The position numbers and the translations under genes were made by a program. The notes below the pieces were generated by a model that worked only from the letters and a program-made list of their open reading frames with translations, ran no database searches and was not told the origin of the DNA. This document shows positions 42,352 through 52,504 of a DNA stretch of 64,000 bases, one piece after another. Numbering within the stretch: the first letter of the stretch is position 1; each line of letters begins with the position of its first letter. The DNA is from Litoreibacter meonggei (GTDB lineage Bacteria > Pseudomonadota > Alphaproteobacteria > Rhodobacterales > Rhodobacteraceae). The stretch lies in contig NZ_RCCE01000005.1 in assembly GCF_003663885.1 (NCBI RefSeq), positions 186,001 through 250,000 of the forward strand. Reading direction: 5' to 3'.

Positions 42352-43920
42352 ATGGCAGAATTATTGTTCGAATACGCAGCGATCATGGCGCTTGGCATCC
42401 TTCTTGGCGCGATGATCGCTTACTCTTGGGCCAAACTTCGCGCACCGACAGGGCGTATGTCGAAAACCCAACTCGAATTCCGCTTTGAGAATCGCGAACT
42501 GGTCGGGGCCTGCACCCGCGCGCGCCGCTCGCTCAGCCTCGAAGATCTTGACGAAGACATCTACCACCAACTGATTGACCGGCTGTCCAGAGTATTCCCC
42601 GATTTGCCGCGGCGACTGAATGATGCCGCCAATCACAACGCCAGATTCCGGCTATGCGAAGCCACCCAAGCCGGCCCCGCAGAACTGGACGTGGAAGCCC
42701 ATGGCAGTATCGTGCGTCTTCGGATATCCGGCATCGCGGCCCCCCTATCCCGCAAGGTTTTGGTGGATAGCGATCAGGCCACTGCCGCCGCGTCAGAACT
42801 GGCGGTGTTACGTGCCACTGCCGACGCCGCACCTTACCTGTCATGGCGCGAGACCGCAGAAGGGACCGTGGATTGGGTCAACAAAGCCTACGCCGCCACG
42901 GCCGAGCAAGCGAATATCCCGCAAACCGGCGAGACATGGCCACCTGCGCGCTTGTTTCATGGCGGGCAGGTGGCACAGACCGGCGACGAACCCCAGCCAA
43001 AACGCTCCACGCTGGAAATGGCGTCTGGCATCCACAAGACCTACGAAGTCCTGCGCTTTGGCAGCGGCAATGGGACACTGAATTTCGCCATCGACGTTGG
43101 CGCAACCGTCAAGGCCGAGGAAACGCTGCGCAGCTTTTTTCAAACACTTACGCAGACCTTTGCCGTGCTGCCCATCGGGCTGGCTATTTTTGACCGGTCG
43201 CGATCACTGGTGATGTTCAACCCCGCCCTGATCGACCTCACCAATTTGGAACCGGAATGGCTCAGCGCGCGTCCGACGCTGTATGACTTCGTGAACCAGC
43301 TTCGCGAAAAACGTATGCTGCCGGAGCGTCGTGATTTTGCCGATTGGCGCAAAAAGATCACCGAGCTGGATAAATCAGCCGCTGATGGCACCTATTGCGA
43401 GACATGGACGCTACCCACAGGCCAAACCTACCGCGTGACAGGTAGGCCGCATCCCGAAGGTGCCGTCGCTTTCCTGCTGGAAGACATTACCGCCGAGATG
43501 AGCCTGACCCGCAAGTTCCGCCGCGAGCTGTCAATGAACCAAGCATTGCTGGATCACCTGCCCGAAGCATTGGTAGTGTTCGCCGACGATGGCGTGATCA
43601 CCATGACCAACGCGGCATATGATGCGATGTGGGGAACCGACCCGGAGGATCCGCTAAGCCAAATCACGATCACGGATGCCGCGCGCCTCTGGCAGGCCAA
43701 CAGCGCCCCCAATCCCGTTTGGGGTGACGCGCGGGATTTTGTAAGCCAACGGGGCGACCGTTCCGAATGGACCGACACCGCAACCCTGACCAACGGGCTG
43801 TTCGTGACGTGCCGGTTTCAGCCTTTGACGGGCGGCGCCACCTTGGTCGGGTTCACCACCACACATCAAAACGCACTCCCGCCACAACGATCTACACATC
43901 TAGCGGCGATTTCGTCCTGA
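42352..43920 (+). CDS. Membrane-anchored PAS protein without kinase domain
   Basis: A roughly 522-residue protein with one N-terminal membrane helix (LLFEYAAIMALGILLGAMIA) and two or three PAS-like domains (about residues 150-265, 265-390 and 390-500; for example FQTLTQTFAVLPIGLAIFDR and LLDHLPEALVVFADDGVI). No histidine-kinase, GGDEF or output domain follows. It starts 65 bp after regB. The ATG at 42352 has AAAGG in front; an in-frame ATG at 42328 is also possible. It may be a degenerate sensor that signals by protein contact. Confidence 0.75.
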   Translation: MAELLFEYAAIMALGILLGAMIAYSWAKLRAPTGRMSKTQLEFRFENRELVGACTRARRSLSLEDLDEDIYHQLIDRLSRVFPDLPRRLNDAANHNARFRLCEATQAGPAELDVEAHGSIVRLRISGIAAPLSRKVLVDSDQATAAASELAVLRATADAAPYLSWRETAEGTVDWVNKAYAATAEQANIPQTGETWPPARLFHGGQVAQTGDEPQPKRSTLEMASGIHKTYEVLRFGSGNGTLNFAIDVGATVKAEETLRSFFQTLTQTFAVLPIGLAIFDRSRSLVMFNPALIDLTNLEPEWLSARPTLYDFVNQLREKRMLPERRDFADWRKKITELDKSAADGTYCETWTLPTGQTYRVTGRPHPEGAVAFLLEDITAEMSLTRKFRRELSMNQALLDHLPEALVVFADDGVITMTNAAYDAMWGTDPEDPLSQITITDAARLWQANSAPNPVWGDARDFVSQRGDRSEWTDTATLTNGLFVTCRFQPLTGGATLVGFTTTHQNALPPQRSTHLAAISS

Positions 43921-43963
43921 TCAGCGCTTGAAGGCAGGACGGGTTGGCGTAAGACTGCGCGCT

Positions 43964-44494
43964 ATGACACCTCCCGCCTCATCCCAGCACCCCTCAGACG
44001 AAACGCTGTCCGTTTGGACGCGGGATTTGGCACGCCCGGAGGCGACCGCAGCACTTGCGCGCGCGTTCTCAACCATTGCTGCACCGGGGCTTTGCGTGTT
44101 GCTCAACGGCCCCGTTGGAGCGGGGAAGAGTTTCTTCGCGCGCAGCGTCATCCAGACCCTAATGCAGCGGAATGGCGAAGTGGAGGACGTCCCCTCCCCA
44201 ACTTTCACGCTGGTGCAAACCTACGAGTTGGGCTCGTTGGACGTGTGGCACGCTGACCTGTACCGCCTGACAAATCCCGATGAATTGATCGAACTAGGGC
44301 TGGAGCAAGCCTTCGACACCGCGCTGTGCCTGATCGAGTGGCCCGACCGGCTTGGCGGCTTGCGACCTGACGGCGCGATCGAGATGACCTTGACGCCGAG
44401 TCTCAGCGGCGAAGATCGCCGTGACATGCGGATTACCGGGCCTGAACACCTGATTGGCCGCCTGCAAGCGGCGATGGAAAGCACTGCAGAATGA
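43964..44494 (+). CDS. tsaE: tRNA t6A modification ATPase TsaE
   Basis: A 176-residue P-loop ATPase (GPVGAGKSFFAR) needed with TsaB, TsaC and TsaD for t6A37 formation in tRNA. Other family parts are VPSPTFTLVQTYE and LCLIEWPDRLG. The start at 43964 avoids a 12-residue basic extension. amgK overlaps its stop (ATGA). This tsaE-amgK-murU order is common in alphaproteobacteria. Confidence 0.93.
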   Translation: MTPPASSQHPSDETLSVWTRDLARPEATAALARAFSTIAAPGLCVLLNGPVGAGKSFFARSVIQTLMQRNGEVEDVPSPTFTLVQTYELGSLDVWHADLYRLTNPDELIELGLEQAFDTALCLIEWPDRLGGLRPDGAIEMTLTPSLSGEDRRDMRITGPEHLIGRLQAAMESTAE

Positions 44495-45507
44495 CCCGAA
44501 CCCGACACGATCTGGCGCAGGATTTTCTTGCCACTACAGACTGGCGCGACGCGACGCGGGTGCCCTTGGCAGGCGACGCCTCGAACCGCAGATACGACCG
44601 TATAATCGCGGACGGACTCCCCCCTGCCGTGTTGATGGATGCGCCACCCGAAAAGGGGGAGGACGTTCGTCCGTTTACTGCGATCGCGCGACATCTGACG
44701 AGTCTGGGGCTTAGCGCCCCGACAATTTACGCCGAGGACATCGCGCACGGATTTTTGCTAATCGAAGACCTTGGCGACGACCTGTTCGCACGTGTTGTGA
44801 AAGCCCGGCCTGAACTCCAAAAACGGCTCTATCAAACCGCAATCGATGCGTTGATCATAGCTCAACAAGCCAAACCACCTGTGCTTGCACCATACGACGC
44901 CAAAGCAATGGCTACGACGGCGATGCTGCTTACCGACTGGTATCTGCCGCATGGCACGGGCCGCGCGACCTCTGACTCTACACGTCGCGAATTTGACCGG
45001 TTGGTTAGTGATATGTTAGCGCGGAATATGACCGATGACGTGGTTTTGGTGCAGCGTGACTACCATGCCGAGAACCTGCTCTGGCTGCCCAGGCGAGAGG
45101 GTGCCGCTCGTGTTGGGTTGCTGGATTTTCAAGACGCCATGCTAGGGCATCCAGCCTACGATCTTGCCTCATTGCTGAAAGATGCGCGACGCGACGTGGA
45201 TCCGCACGTGCAACGCGACATGCTGCGCTATTACATAGCGCAAACCGGCGCGGATGCCGCGAAGTTTCCCGCGGCTTATGCCGCCTGTTCGGCACAGCGA
45301 AATCTGCGGATCATGGGCGGTTTCGCGCGGCTTTGCGTCCGGGGTGGAAAACCGAACTACCCCAATCTGATGCCGCGTGTCTGGGGCAATTTGGTGGATG
45401 ATCTGGCTCATCCCGCGTTGAAAGAACTGCGCTATTTCATCGAAACCCACGTTCCTGCGCCCAGCGTAGATGTCATCGCCCGCATCAAGGCCGCAGCACA
45501 TGGGTGA
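44491..45507 (+). CDS. amgK: N-acetylmuramate/N-acetylglucosamine kinase (AmgK-like)
   Basis: A 338-residue aminoglycoside-phosphotransferase-fold kinase. The catalytic loop QRDYHAENLLWL and metal-binding LLDFQDAMLGHPAYDLASLL are typical of AmgK, which phosphorylates MurNAc at the anomeric position during peptidoglycan recycling. The N-terminal DASNRRYDR is also conserved. Directly followed by the nucleotidyltransferase murU (8-bp overlap), so together they make UDP-MurNAc from recycled sugar. Confidence 0.88.
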   Translation: MTRTRHDLAQDFLATTDWRDATRVPLAGDASNRRYDRIIADGLPPAVLMDAPPEKGEDVRPFTAIARHLTSLGLSAPTIYAEDIAHGFLLIEDLGDDLFARVVKARPELQKRLYQTAIDALIIAQQAKPPVLAPYDAKAMATTAMLLTDWYLPHGTGRATSDSTRREFDRLVSDMLARNMTDDVVLVQRDYHAENLLWLPRREGAARVGLLDFQDAMLGHPAYDLASLLKDARRDVDPHVQRDMLRYYIAQTGADAAKFPAAYAACSAQRNLRIMGGFARLCVRGGKPNYPNLMPRVWGNLVDDLAHPALKELRYFIETHVPAPSVDVIARIKAAAHG

Positions 45508-46195
45508 ACCAACCGCTGCCATGGTTTTCGCCGCAGGGTTCGGCACGCGGATGGGCGCATTGACCCAAACCCGCCCGAAACCGCTGATCGAAGTTGCCGG
45601 GCGCGCGTTGCTTGACCATGCGTTGGAGGTAGCCCACGCGGCGGGCCTGCGCGCGATGGTCAACGCACATTACAAGGCCGAGATGGTCGCGGCGCATTTA
45701 CAGAAGCGCCCCGAGGTGGAGGTAGTGATTGAACGGCCCGATATTCTTGATACGGGCGGGGGGTTGAAGGCCGCTTTGCCACTACTGGGCGGTGACCCCG
45801 TGTTTACCTTGAATTCTGACGCTGTGTGGGCGGGTCCGAACCCGCTCGATTGCCTGCGCGACGCATGGCGACCCGAACAGATGGGCGCGTTACTGCTGCT
45901 GGTCCCGCTGGAGCGCACCGTCGGGTACACCCGCGCAGGCAACTTCGCCGCTGATGCGCAACACCGTTTGACGCGCGATGCTGGTGGCATGGTCTACACA
46001 GGCGCGCAGGTGCTGCATACCGGCGGGCTGGCGGATATTGATGAGGCGAGCTTCTCGCTTAACGCTCTGTGGGATCAGATGCTGCCCGAACACCAGCTTT
46101 TTGGTATCGAATATCCCGGGTTTTGGGCTGATGTCGGCACGCCGGATGGCATCGGGTTGGCGGAGAAAATGCTGGAGCAACACGGCCATGTTTGA
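45500..46195 (+). CDS. murU: MurNAc-1-phosphate uridylyltransferase (MurU-like)
   Basis: A 231-residue sugar nucleotidyltransferase with the N-terminal signature FAAGFGTRMGALTQTRPKPL, the metal-site LNSDAVW and a C-terminal FWADVGTPDGI. Next to amgK it most likely turns MurNAc-1-phosphate and UTP into UDP-MurNAc, bypassing MurA in cell-wall recycling. Related enzymes act on other sugar phosphates, so context carries the call. The start at 45500 overlaps the amgK stop. Confidence 0.87.
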   Translation: MGEPTAAMVFAAGFGTRMGALTQTRPKPLIEVAGRALLDHALEVAHAAGLRAMVNAHYKAEMVAAHLQKRPEVEVVIERPDILDTGGGLKAALPLLGGDPVFTLNSDAVWAGPNPLDCLRDAWRPEQMGALLLLVPLERTVGYTRAGNFAADAQHRLTRDAGGMVYTGAQVLHTGGLADIDEASFSLNALWDQMLPEHQLFGIEYPGFWADVGTPDGIGLAEKMLEQHGHV

Positions 46196-49103
46196 CCCCA
46201 CCGATCGCCCCCGTGTTTTCGCACTACCTTGCGGTGTGGATTTCCCAGCAGCCTTGGTTCAGGGCTTACTGGATCGCATGACTGGCACGGCACCACACGA
46301 GATGGCGAAGGTGCAGCTATTCGTGAACACCGCCCGCATGCAACGCCGCATCCGCGCCCTGTTTGCGCAGCAAAATGCAAGCTTCCTGCCACAACTGCGA
46401 CTGATCACTGACCTGGGGCGCGACGACGTAGGCGCAGATCTTCCCGATGCGGTAAATCCGTTGATGCGACGATTGGAACTTGCGCAATTGGTGCGCAAAT
46501 TGATCGAGGCGGAGCCTGATGTGGCGGCGCGCGCGCATACCTTTGATCTGGCAGACAGCCTCGCCGCGTTGATGGAGGAGATGCAAGGCGAGGGGGTGCA
46601 TCCTGACCGATTGGGCGAGTTGGACGTCGAAAGCCATTCCGCCCACTGGGAGCGTAGTCAAAAGTTTTTGAGATTGGTGACCAAGTTTTTCGCGTCTGAC
46701 CAGCCATTGAATGCCGAAGCGCGGCAACGCGTGGTGGTGAACCGGTTGATCGCACGTTGGGCGGAAACGCCACCGGCCCATCCGGTGATTATCGCCGGCT
46801 CAACCGGATCGCGGGGCACCACAAGGTTGCTGATGGAGGCGGTGGCGAAGTTGCCAGAAGGCGCGTTGATTTTGCCCGGATTCGACACTGATATGCCTGA
46901 AATCGTGTGGAACCAGTTGGATGATGATCTGGCCAGCGAAGACCATCCGCAATATCGGTTCCATCCGTTGCTTAGGGCGTTGAACCTGACAAAAAACGAC
47001 GTTTCACTTTGGCATGACACCCCACCAGCCAGCACAGAGCGCAATGCACTCGTGTCGCTGGCGCTGCGCCCTGCACCTGTGACCGACGAGTGGCTGCTGG
47101 AAGGCCCTAAGCTGCAAAACTTGGCCACGGCGACCAGTGCAGTGACGCTGATCGAGGCCCCAACGGCCCGCCACGAAGCGCTCGCCATTGCACTGCGACT
47201 GCGCAAGGCCGCCGAGGGTGGCCAAAGTGCCGCCCTGATCTCACCCGACCGGATGCTGACCCGTCAGGTTACCGCCGCCCTACAACGCTGGGGGATAGAG
47301 CCGGACGACAGTGCCGGCATTCCGCTGCCCCAAACGCCAAGCGGTCGCATTTTGCGGCAAACGGCGGAGTTGATGGGGCGTAAGCTGCCGTCGGACAAAT
47401 TGCTGGCCTTACTAAAACACCCGCTGGTGGCACATGGAAACCGAGGTGATCACCTTAAGCGCACCCGCGATCTTGAGCTTGAGCTGCTACGGGGCGGGCC
47501 ACCCTTTCCGTCCCGCGACGACGTTCTGGTGTGGGCGGAGAAACGCAAATCTGACGAGGGCGCACAGATTTGGGTCACTTGGGTCTGGAACATCCTTGAC
47601 GCGTTGGCCGCGTGTGCGCCCGCCCCGCTTCCAGAACTGCTGGAGACCCACATCGCGTTGACCGAGCAGCTTTGCACGGATGTCTTATGGGACAAGCCAA
47701 CCGGCGAAGAGGCCACAAAAGCCGTCGCCGAGCTGCGCGAAGCGGCGGACGCGGGGGGCGAAATGAGTTGCGCCGACTACGGCGACCTGATGCATTTCGT
47801 GCTGAACCAGCATGAAGTCCGCGACCCGAATGCGCCGCATCCCGGCATCATGATTTGGGGGACGTTGGAAGCACGGGTTCAAGGCTCTGACATGGTGATC
47901 CTTGCAGGGCTGAACGACGGCGTTTGGCCGGAACTTCCCGGCCCTGACCCATGGCTGAATCGCCAGATGCGCCGCGACGCGGGGCTTCTGTTGCCGGATC
48001 GGCGTATCGGATTGTCAGCGCATGATTTCCAGCAGGCGATTGCCGCGCCCGAAGTGTGGTTGACCCGAGCCAAACGCAACGCGGAGGCCGAGACCGTTCC
48101 GTCGCGCTGGATTAACCGTCTGACCAACTTGTTGAACGGGCTGGAAGGCGAGGGCAAACCGGCGTTGGAGGCGATGCTGGCGCGGGGCGCGGAATGGGTG
48201 ACGCTTGCCGCGACGCTCGACACCCCACGCGTGCAGGTTTCACCCGCCCGGCGTCCATCGCCGATCCCGCCTGTCGCTGCTCGCCCCAAAAAACTACCTG
48301 TCACGCAGATTGAGACGCTGATCCGCGACCCCTATGCAGTCTACGCGCGCTATGTGCTGCGGCTGCGTCCGCTCGATGCGCTGCATGCCTCGGCGGATGC
48401 GCCGTTGCGTGGGTTGGCCCTGCATGATGTTTTGGAGCGTTTCATTGCAGACACCGCGACCCACCTGCCGGAACACGCCGCCCAGAAACTGACTGATATG
48501 GCCGATGAAATTTTCGCGGAAATGGTCCCATGGCCCGCAACCCGCGCCATGTGGCGGGCCAAATTGGCCCGCGTAGCACCGTGGTTTATCGACACTGAAC
48601 ATAACCGCCGCCAATATGCCCGACCCTTGCGCCAAGAAGACAAGGGCGGCGTTATGCTGGACGGTATGGATTTCACCTTGGAAGGCCGCGCAGACCGCAT
48701 CGACGAGGCCACTGACGGGGCGTTGTTCTTGTATGATTACAAGACGGGGGCTTTGCCGACGAAGGCGCAACGCGAGCACTTCAACAAGCAACTTCCACTA
48801 TTGGCTGCAATTGCCGATCGCGACGGATTTAAGGGTCTAACACGGCGCAAAGTGATCGCTGCGGACTATATCGGGCTTGGCTCCGATCCCAAACAAGAGG
48901 GCGACCGGTTCGACTTCGGCGATCTGGATAAAGTTTGGGAGGATCTGACAGCATTGATCGGCGCCTATATGGAACCCGACAAGGGGTTCTCGTCGCGCCG
49001 TGCGGTGTTCGAGACCCGCTGGGAGCAAAACTACGATCACCTCGCCCGCTTTGGCGAGTGGGATGAGACCGACGACGCGGTGGCGATGGAGGTGGGGCAA
49101 TGA
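46188..49103 (+). CDS. addB: Double-strand break repair protein AddB
   Basis: A 971-residue alphaproteobacterial AddB. It has an inactivated helicase-like N-terminal half and a C-terminal RecB-type nuclease domain with the catalytic GALFLYDYKTG (about residue 845-855). With AddA it forms the helicase-nuclease that resects DNA ends for RecA. The first family residues begin at the ATG at 46188 (MFDPTDRPRVFALPCGVDFP), overlapping the murU stop. The addA gene overlaps its own stop (ATGA). Confidence 0.93.
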   Translation: MFDPTDRPRVFALPCGVDFPAALVQGLLDRMTGTAPHEMAKVQLFVNTARMQRRIRALFAQQNASFLPQLRLITDLGRDDVGADLPDAVNPLMRRLELAQLVRKLIEAEPDVAARAHTFDLADSLAALMEEMQGEGVHPDRLGELDVESHSAHWERSQKFLRLVTKFFASDQPLNAEARQRVVVNRLIARWAETPPAHPVIIAGSTGSRGTTRLLMEAVAKLPEGALILPGFDTDMPEIVWNQLDDDLASEDHPQYRFHPLLRALNLTKNDVSLWHDTPPASTERNALVSLALRPAPVTDEWLLEGPKLQNLATATSAVTLIEAPTARHEALAIALRLRKAAEGGQSAALISPDRMLTRQVTAALQRWGIEPDDSAGIPLPQTPSGRILRQTAELMGRKLPSDKLLALLKHPLVAHGNRGDHLKRTRDLELELLRGGPPFPSRDDVLVWAEKRKSDEGAQIWVTWVWNILDALAACAPAPLPELLETHIALTEQLCTDVLWDKPTGEEATKAVAELREAADAGGEMSCADYGDLMHFVLNQHEVRDPNAPHPGIMIWGTLEARVQGSDMVILAGLNDGVWPELPGPDPWLNRQMRRDAGLLLPDRRIGLSAHDFQQAIAAPEVWLTRAKRNAEAETVPSRWINRLTNLLNGLEGEGKPALEAMLARGAEWVTLAATLDTPRVQVSPARRPSPIPPVAARPKKLPVTQIETLIRDPYAVYARYVLRLRPLDALHASADAPLRGLALHDVLERFIADTATHLPEHAAQKLTDMADEIFAEMVPWPATRAMWRAKLARVAPWFIDTEHNRRQYARPLRQEDKGGVMLDGMDFTLEGRADRIDEATDGALFLYDYKTGALPTKAQREHFNKQLPLLAAIADRDGFKGLTRRKVIAADYIGLGSDPKQEGDRFDFGDLDKVWEDLTALIGAYMEPDKGFSSRRAVFETRWEQNYDHLARFGEWDETDDAVAMEVGQ

Positions 49104-52100
49104 GGCGGGACGCGGCCACGCAAGCGCAGGTTGCTGCGGCCAATCCGAAGGCATCGACATGGCTCGCCGCCAATGCGGGATCAGGCAAAACACGGGTGCT
49201 AACGGACCGTGTGGCGCGGTTGCTGCTGGATGGTGTGCCACCACAGCGGATTTTGTGTCTAACATACACCAAAGCAGCCGCCTCCGAGATGCAGAACCGC
49301 CTGTTCCAGCGCCTAGGTGACTGGGCGATGATGCCCGACGCCAAGTTGCGGGAAAGCCTGACGGCGCTAGGTGCGTCCGAAATTGCTCCGAATGTACTGT
49401 CCGACGCACGGCGGTTGTTCGCGAAGGCAATCGAGACGCCGGGCGGGTTGAAAATCCAGACAATTCACTCGTTTTGCGCGTCTCTGCTACGCCGGTTCCC
49501 GCTGGAAGCCGGCGTATCGCCCGCTTTTTCCGAAATGGACGATCGCGCCGCGAAAGCCTTGCGCGAAGACGTGATGGAGGAGGTTGCATTGCAAGCGCCC
49601 GACGCCATGGCCGCCTTCGCCCAATACTTCAGCGGCGCGGAGATGGACGGGTTCTTGCAAGAACTTCTAGGGCGCAAGGAGCTGTTCACCCAAGTCACCT
49701 CGGACGCCGACCTGCGCGCGGCGGGTGGGCTTGCCGCTGGTCTGACCGAAGACGCGATTTTACAATCTGTTTTTCACGGCAACGAGGCCGCGATGCTACG
49801 CGACGCGGCGGCCGTGCTGCAAAGCTGCACAGGCAAGACCGACATGGCGCTTGGGCAAAGCTTGGCGATGCTGGATTGCTCCACCCCCAGTTTTTCATTG
49901 CTGACGCAGTTGGAAAAACTGTTCCTGTCGGCGTCCGGCAAATCCGAAGGTTTACCGAAGGCGCATCCACCGACCAAGGGCGCAAAAGATGCGCTTGGGG
50001 CCTTGTTAGACCCTTTTGATGCGCTTCGAATGCGTGTCTCAGAGGCGCGCCCAATGCGGCAGGCACTGGCGGCCCATATGCGCAATGTGGCGCTGCACAG
50101 GTTTGCGCAAGCCTACCTGCCGCGGTTGGAGGCGCATAAGCAGGCGCACGCATGGCTCGACTTTGACGACCTGATCCTAAAGGCACGCGGGTTGTTAACC
50201 GATCCAAATGTCGCGGCGTGGGTTCTGTTCCGGCTGGATGGCGGCATTGACCATATTCTGGTGGACGAGGCGCAGGATACCGCACCGCGCCAATGGGACG
50301 TGGTGCGCTTGCTGGCGCAGGAATTCACCGCCGGACAGGGGGCCCGGGCAGACACGGAGCGGACGATCTTCGTGGTCGGCGATCAGAAGCAATCCATCTA
50401 CTCTTTCCAAGGGGCTGACCCCGATGAGTTCGAAGCGATGCGCGCGCATTTTGACAAAAAACTGAGCGCCATCGGGCAGCCGTTGCAGCGTCAGGATTTG
50501 TTGCATTCGTTCCGGTCTTCAAAGGCGGTTTTGAGTCTGGTGGACGCCAACTTCACCGGCGACCTGATGCGCGGCATGGGCGACCGTGTGGAGCACGTGG
50601 CGTTCAAGCAAGACCTGCCCGGTCGGGTCGACCTGTGGGACTGGATTGACGAAACCGAAAAAGCCGAGAAGAAGGAATGGTTTGATCCGGTTGATACTGT
50701 CGGCGATGACCATCATTCCGTCATTTTAGCCCGCCAGATCGCCGCAACCATCAAAGACCGGCTGCTGCATGGGCAGATCACCGAAATCAAGCGCGTGAAC
50801 GGGCAGGACGTTCCGGATACGCGCCGGATTGAGGCAGGGGATTTCCTGATCCTTGTCCAGCGCAGATCGACCCTATTCCACGAGATTATCCGCGCTTGCA
50901 AGGATGCGAACCTGCCGATGGCGGGTGCTGATCGGCTTAGGATCGGGGCGGAGCTTGGGGTAAAAGACCTGACCGCGCTAATGCGCTATCTGGCGACGCC
51001 GGAGGATGATTTGTCGCTGGCCGCCGTGCTGCGATCCCCCCTGTGCGGAGTGTCGGAAGCCGAACTGTTTGATCTTGCCCATGGCCGCCCAAACTACCTG
51101 ACCCGCGCGCTTGAGGATCAAAAAGACCGGTTCACGCGGGTGAACGCCATGTTGCGCGACCTGCGCGACAATGCCGACTATCTACGCCCCTACGACCTGC
51201 TGGAGCGCGTGCTGACCCGTCACAATGGCCGCGAGAAGCTGCTGGCGCGGCTGGGCATTGAGGCTGACGAGGGCATTGCAGCACTACTGGATCAGGCGAT
51301 GGCCTATGAGCGGGCCGACATCCCGTCACTGACCGGATTTCTGGAATGGCTGGCGCGTGACGAGGTGACGATCAAACGCCAGATGGACAGCGCCGGTGAC
51401 GCCATTCGGGTGATGACCGTGCATGGGGCAAAGGGGCTGGAAGCGCCGATCGTGATTTTGCCCGATACCGGTCAGGTGACCAACACCGTGCGCGATGACG
51501 TTTTGCATCGCGACGGGGTGGCGTTCTGGAAGGCGGGCTCTAAGGACATGCCTGCGGTTCAAATCGAGCTGACTAACGAGATCAAAACCCGTCAGCGCGA
51601 AGAACGGATGCGGCTGCTTTATGTGGCGATGACGCGGGCAGAAAGCTGGCTGATTGTCTGTGGCGCGGGCAAGCCTGCGAAGCTGGACGATGGTGGTTGG
51701 TATGCCGTGGCAGAAGCGGGAATGGCGGCGGCTGGCGCGAATGACGGGCGACTGGAGCATTTGCAATGGCCCGCAGACGTGACCACCCGCGAGGCGGACG
51801 TTTCAGTTGAACCCGCGGCCTTGGCCGATTGGATCATGACCAAAGCTCCCGATCGACCAGAGACATCAGAGCCGCTTTCGCCGTCGAAACTGAACGGCGC
51901 GAAAGCGTTGCCCGACCCCAGCGGCAATGCGTTGTCGGAAGACGACGCCAAGTTGCGCGGAACGGTCTTGCACCGGTTGCTGGAACACCTGCCACATGCC
52001 ACCGACCCCATAGATCTGGCGAACCGCTTGGGCAGATACGGCCCGAATGATGAAGACCTGCTGCCGCTGGCGCAATCTGTTCTGGCCGCGCCAGCGCTTG

Positions 52101-52438
52101 CTCATATCTTCGCGGATGGGAGTTTGGCAGAGATCACGCTGACGGCAAAATTGCCCTCGCTTGGCGGGCAATCTGCCTTGGGCACCATCGACCGGTTGAT
52201 CATCGACGGCGACCGAATCCTAGCCGTGGACTTCAAGTCGAACATGGTCGTCCCAAGCACGCCGGAAAAAACTCCGTCGGGCATTTTGGCACAGATGGGG
52301 GCCTATCTGGAGATGCTGGAGCAACTGTATCCGGAAAAATCTATAGAGGTTGCAATCCTTTGGACACAAACAGCGCAATTAATGACGCTTCCGCACGACA
52401 TCGTGAGGTCGGCACTGGTCGCAGCCCATACATCTTGA
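49100..52438 (+). CDS. addA: Double-strand break repair helicase-nuclease AddA
   Basis: A 1112-residue UvrD/RecB-type protein. Helicase motifs are clear: Walker A in AANAGSGKTRVLTDR (about residues 23-37), LVDEAQDTAPRQWDV, FVVGDQKQSIYSFQGADP, and late motifs VMTVHGAKGLEAPIVILP and RLLYVAMTRAES. The C-terminal nuclease has ILAVDFKSNM and GILAQMGAYLEML. It acts with AddB in recombinational repair. The trxA promoter overlaps its stop codon. Confidence 0.96.
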   Translation: MRRDAATQAQVAAANPKASTWLAANAGSGKTRVLTDRVARLLLDGVPPQRILCLTYTKAAASEMQNRLFQRLGDWAMMPDAKLRESLTALGASEIAPNVLSDARRLFAKAIETPGGLKIQTIHSFCASLLRRFPLEAGVSPAFSEMDDRAAKALREDVMEEVALQAPDAMAAFAQYFSGAEMDGFLQELLGRKELFTQVTSDADLRAAGGLAAGLTEDAILQSVFHGNEAAMLRDAAAVLQSCTGKTDMALGQSLAMLDCSTPSFSLLTQLEKLFLSASGKSEGLPKAHPPTKGAKDALGALLDPFDALRMRVSEARPMRQALAAHMRNVALHRFAQAYLPRLEAHKQAHAWLDFDDLILKARGLLTDPNVAAWVLFRLDGGIDHILVDEAQDTAPRQWDVVRLLAQEFTAGQGARADTERTIFVVGDQKQSIYSFQGADPDEFEAMRAHFDKKLSAIGQPLQRQDLLHSFRSSKAVLSLVDANFTGDLMRGMGDRVEHVAFKQDLPGRVDLWDWIDETEKAEKKEWFDPVDTVGDDHHSVILARQIAATIKDRLLHGQITEIKRVNGQDVPDTRRIEAGDFLILVQRRSTLFHEIIRACKDANLPMAGADRLRIGAELGVKDLTALMRYLATPEDDLSLAAVLRSPLCGVSEAELFDLAHGRPNYLTRALEDQKDRFTRVNAMLRDLRDNADYLRPYDLLERVLTRHNGREKLLARLGIEADEGIAALLDQAMAYERADIPSLTGFLEWLARDEVTIKRQMDSAGDAIRVMTVHGAKGLEAPIVILPDTGQVTNTVRDDVLHRDGVAFWKAGSKDMPAVQIELTNEIKTRQREERMRLLYVAMTRAESWLIVCGAGKPAKLDDGGWYAVAEAGMAAAGANDGRLEHLQWPADVTTREADVSVEPAALADWIMTKAPDRPETSEPLSPSKLNGAKALPDPSGNALSEDDAKLRGTVLHRLLEHLPHATDPIDLANRLGRYGPNDEDLLPLAQSVLAAPALAHIFADGSLAEITLTAKLPSLGGQSALGTIDRLIIDGDRILAVDFKSNMVVPSTPEKTPSGILAQMGAYLEMLEQLYPEKSIEVAILWTQTAQLMTLPHDIVRSALVAAHTS

Positions 52439-52463
52439 CGTGCGCCCTTGGGATACCTAGGTT
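52435..52463 (+). promoter_or_regulatory. Promoter of trxA
   Basis: TTGACG (52435-52440), 17 bases, TAGGTT (52458-52463) gives a good housekeeping promoter whose -35 element overlaps the addA stop codon. Transcription would start near 52470, leaving a leader of about 35 bases with GGAGGG at 52491. Confidence 0.65.
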
Positions 52464-52504
52464 CCACTCAACCTTAATCACACACATTTTGGAGGGCTAA
52501 TCAC

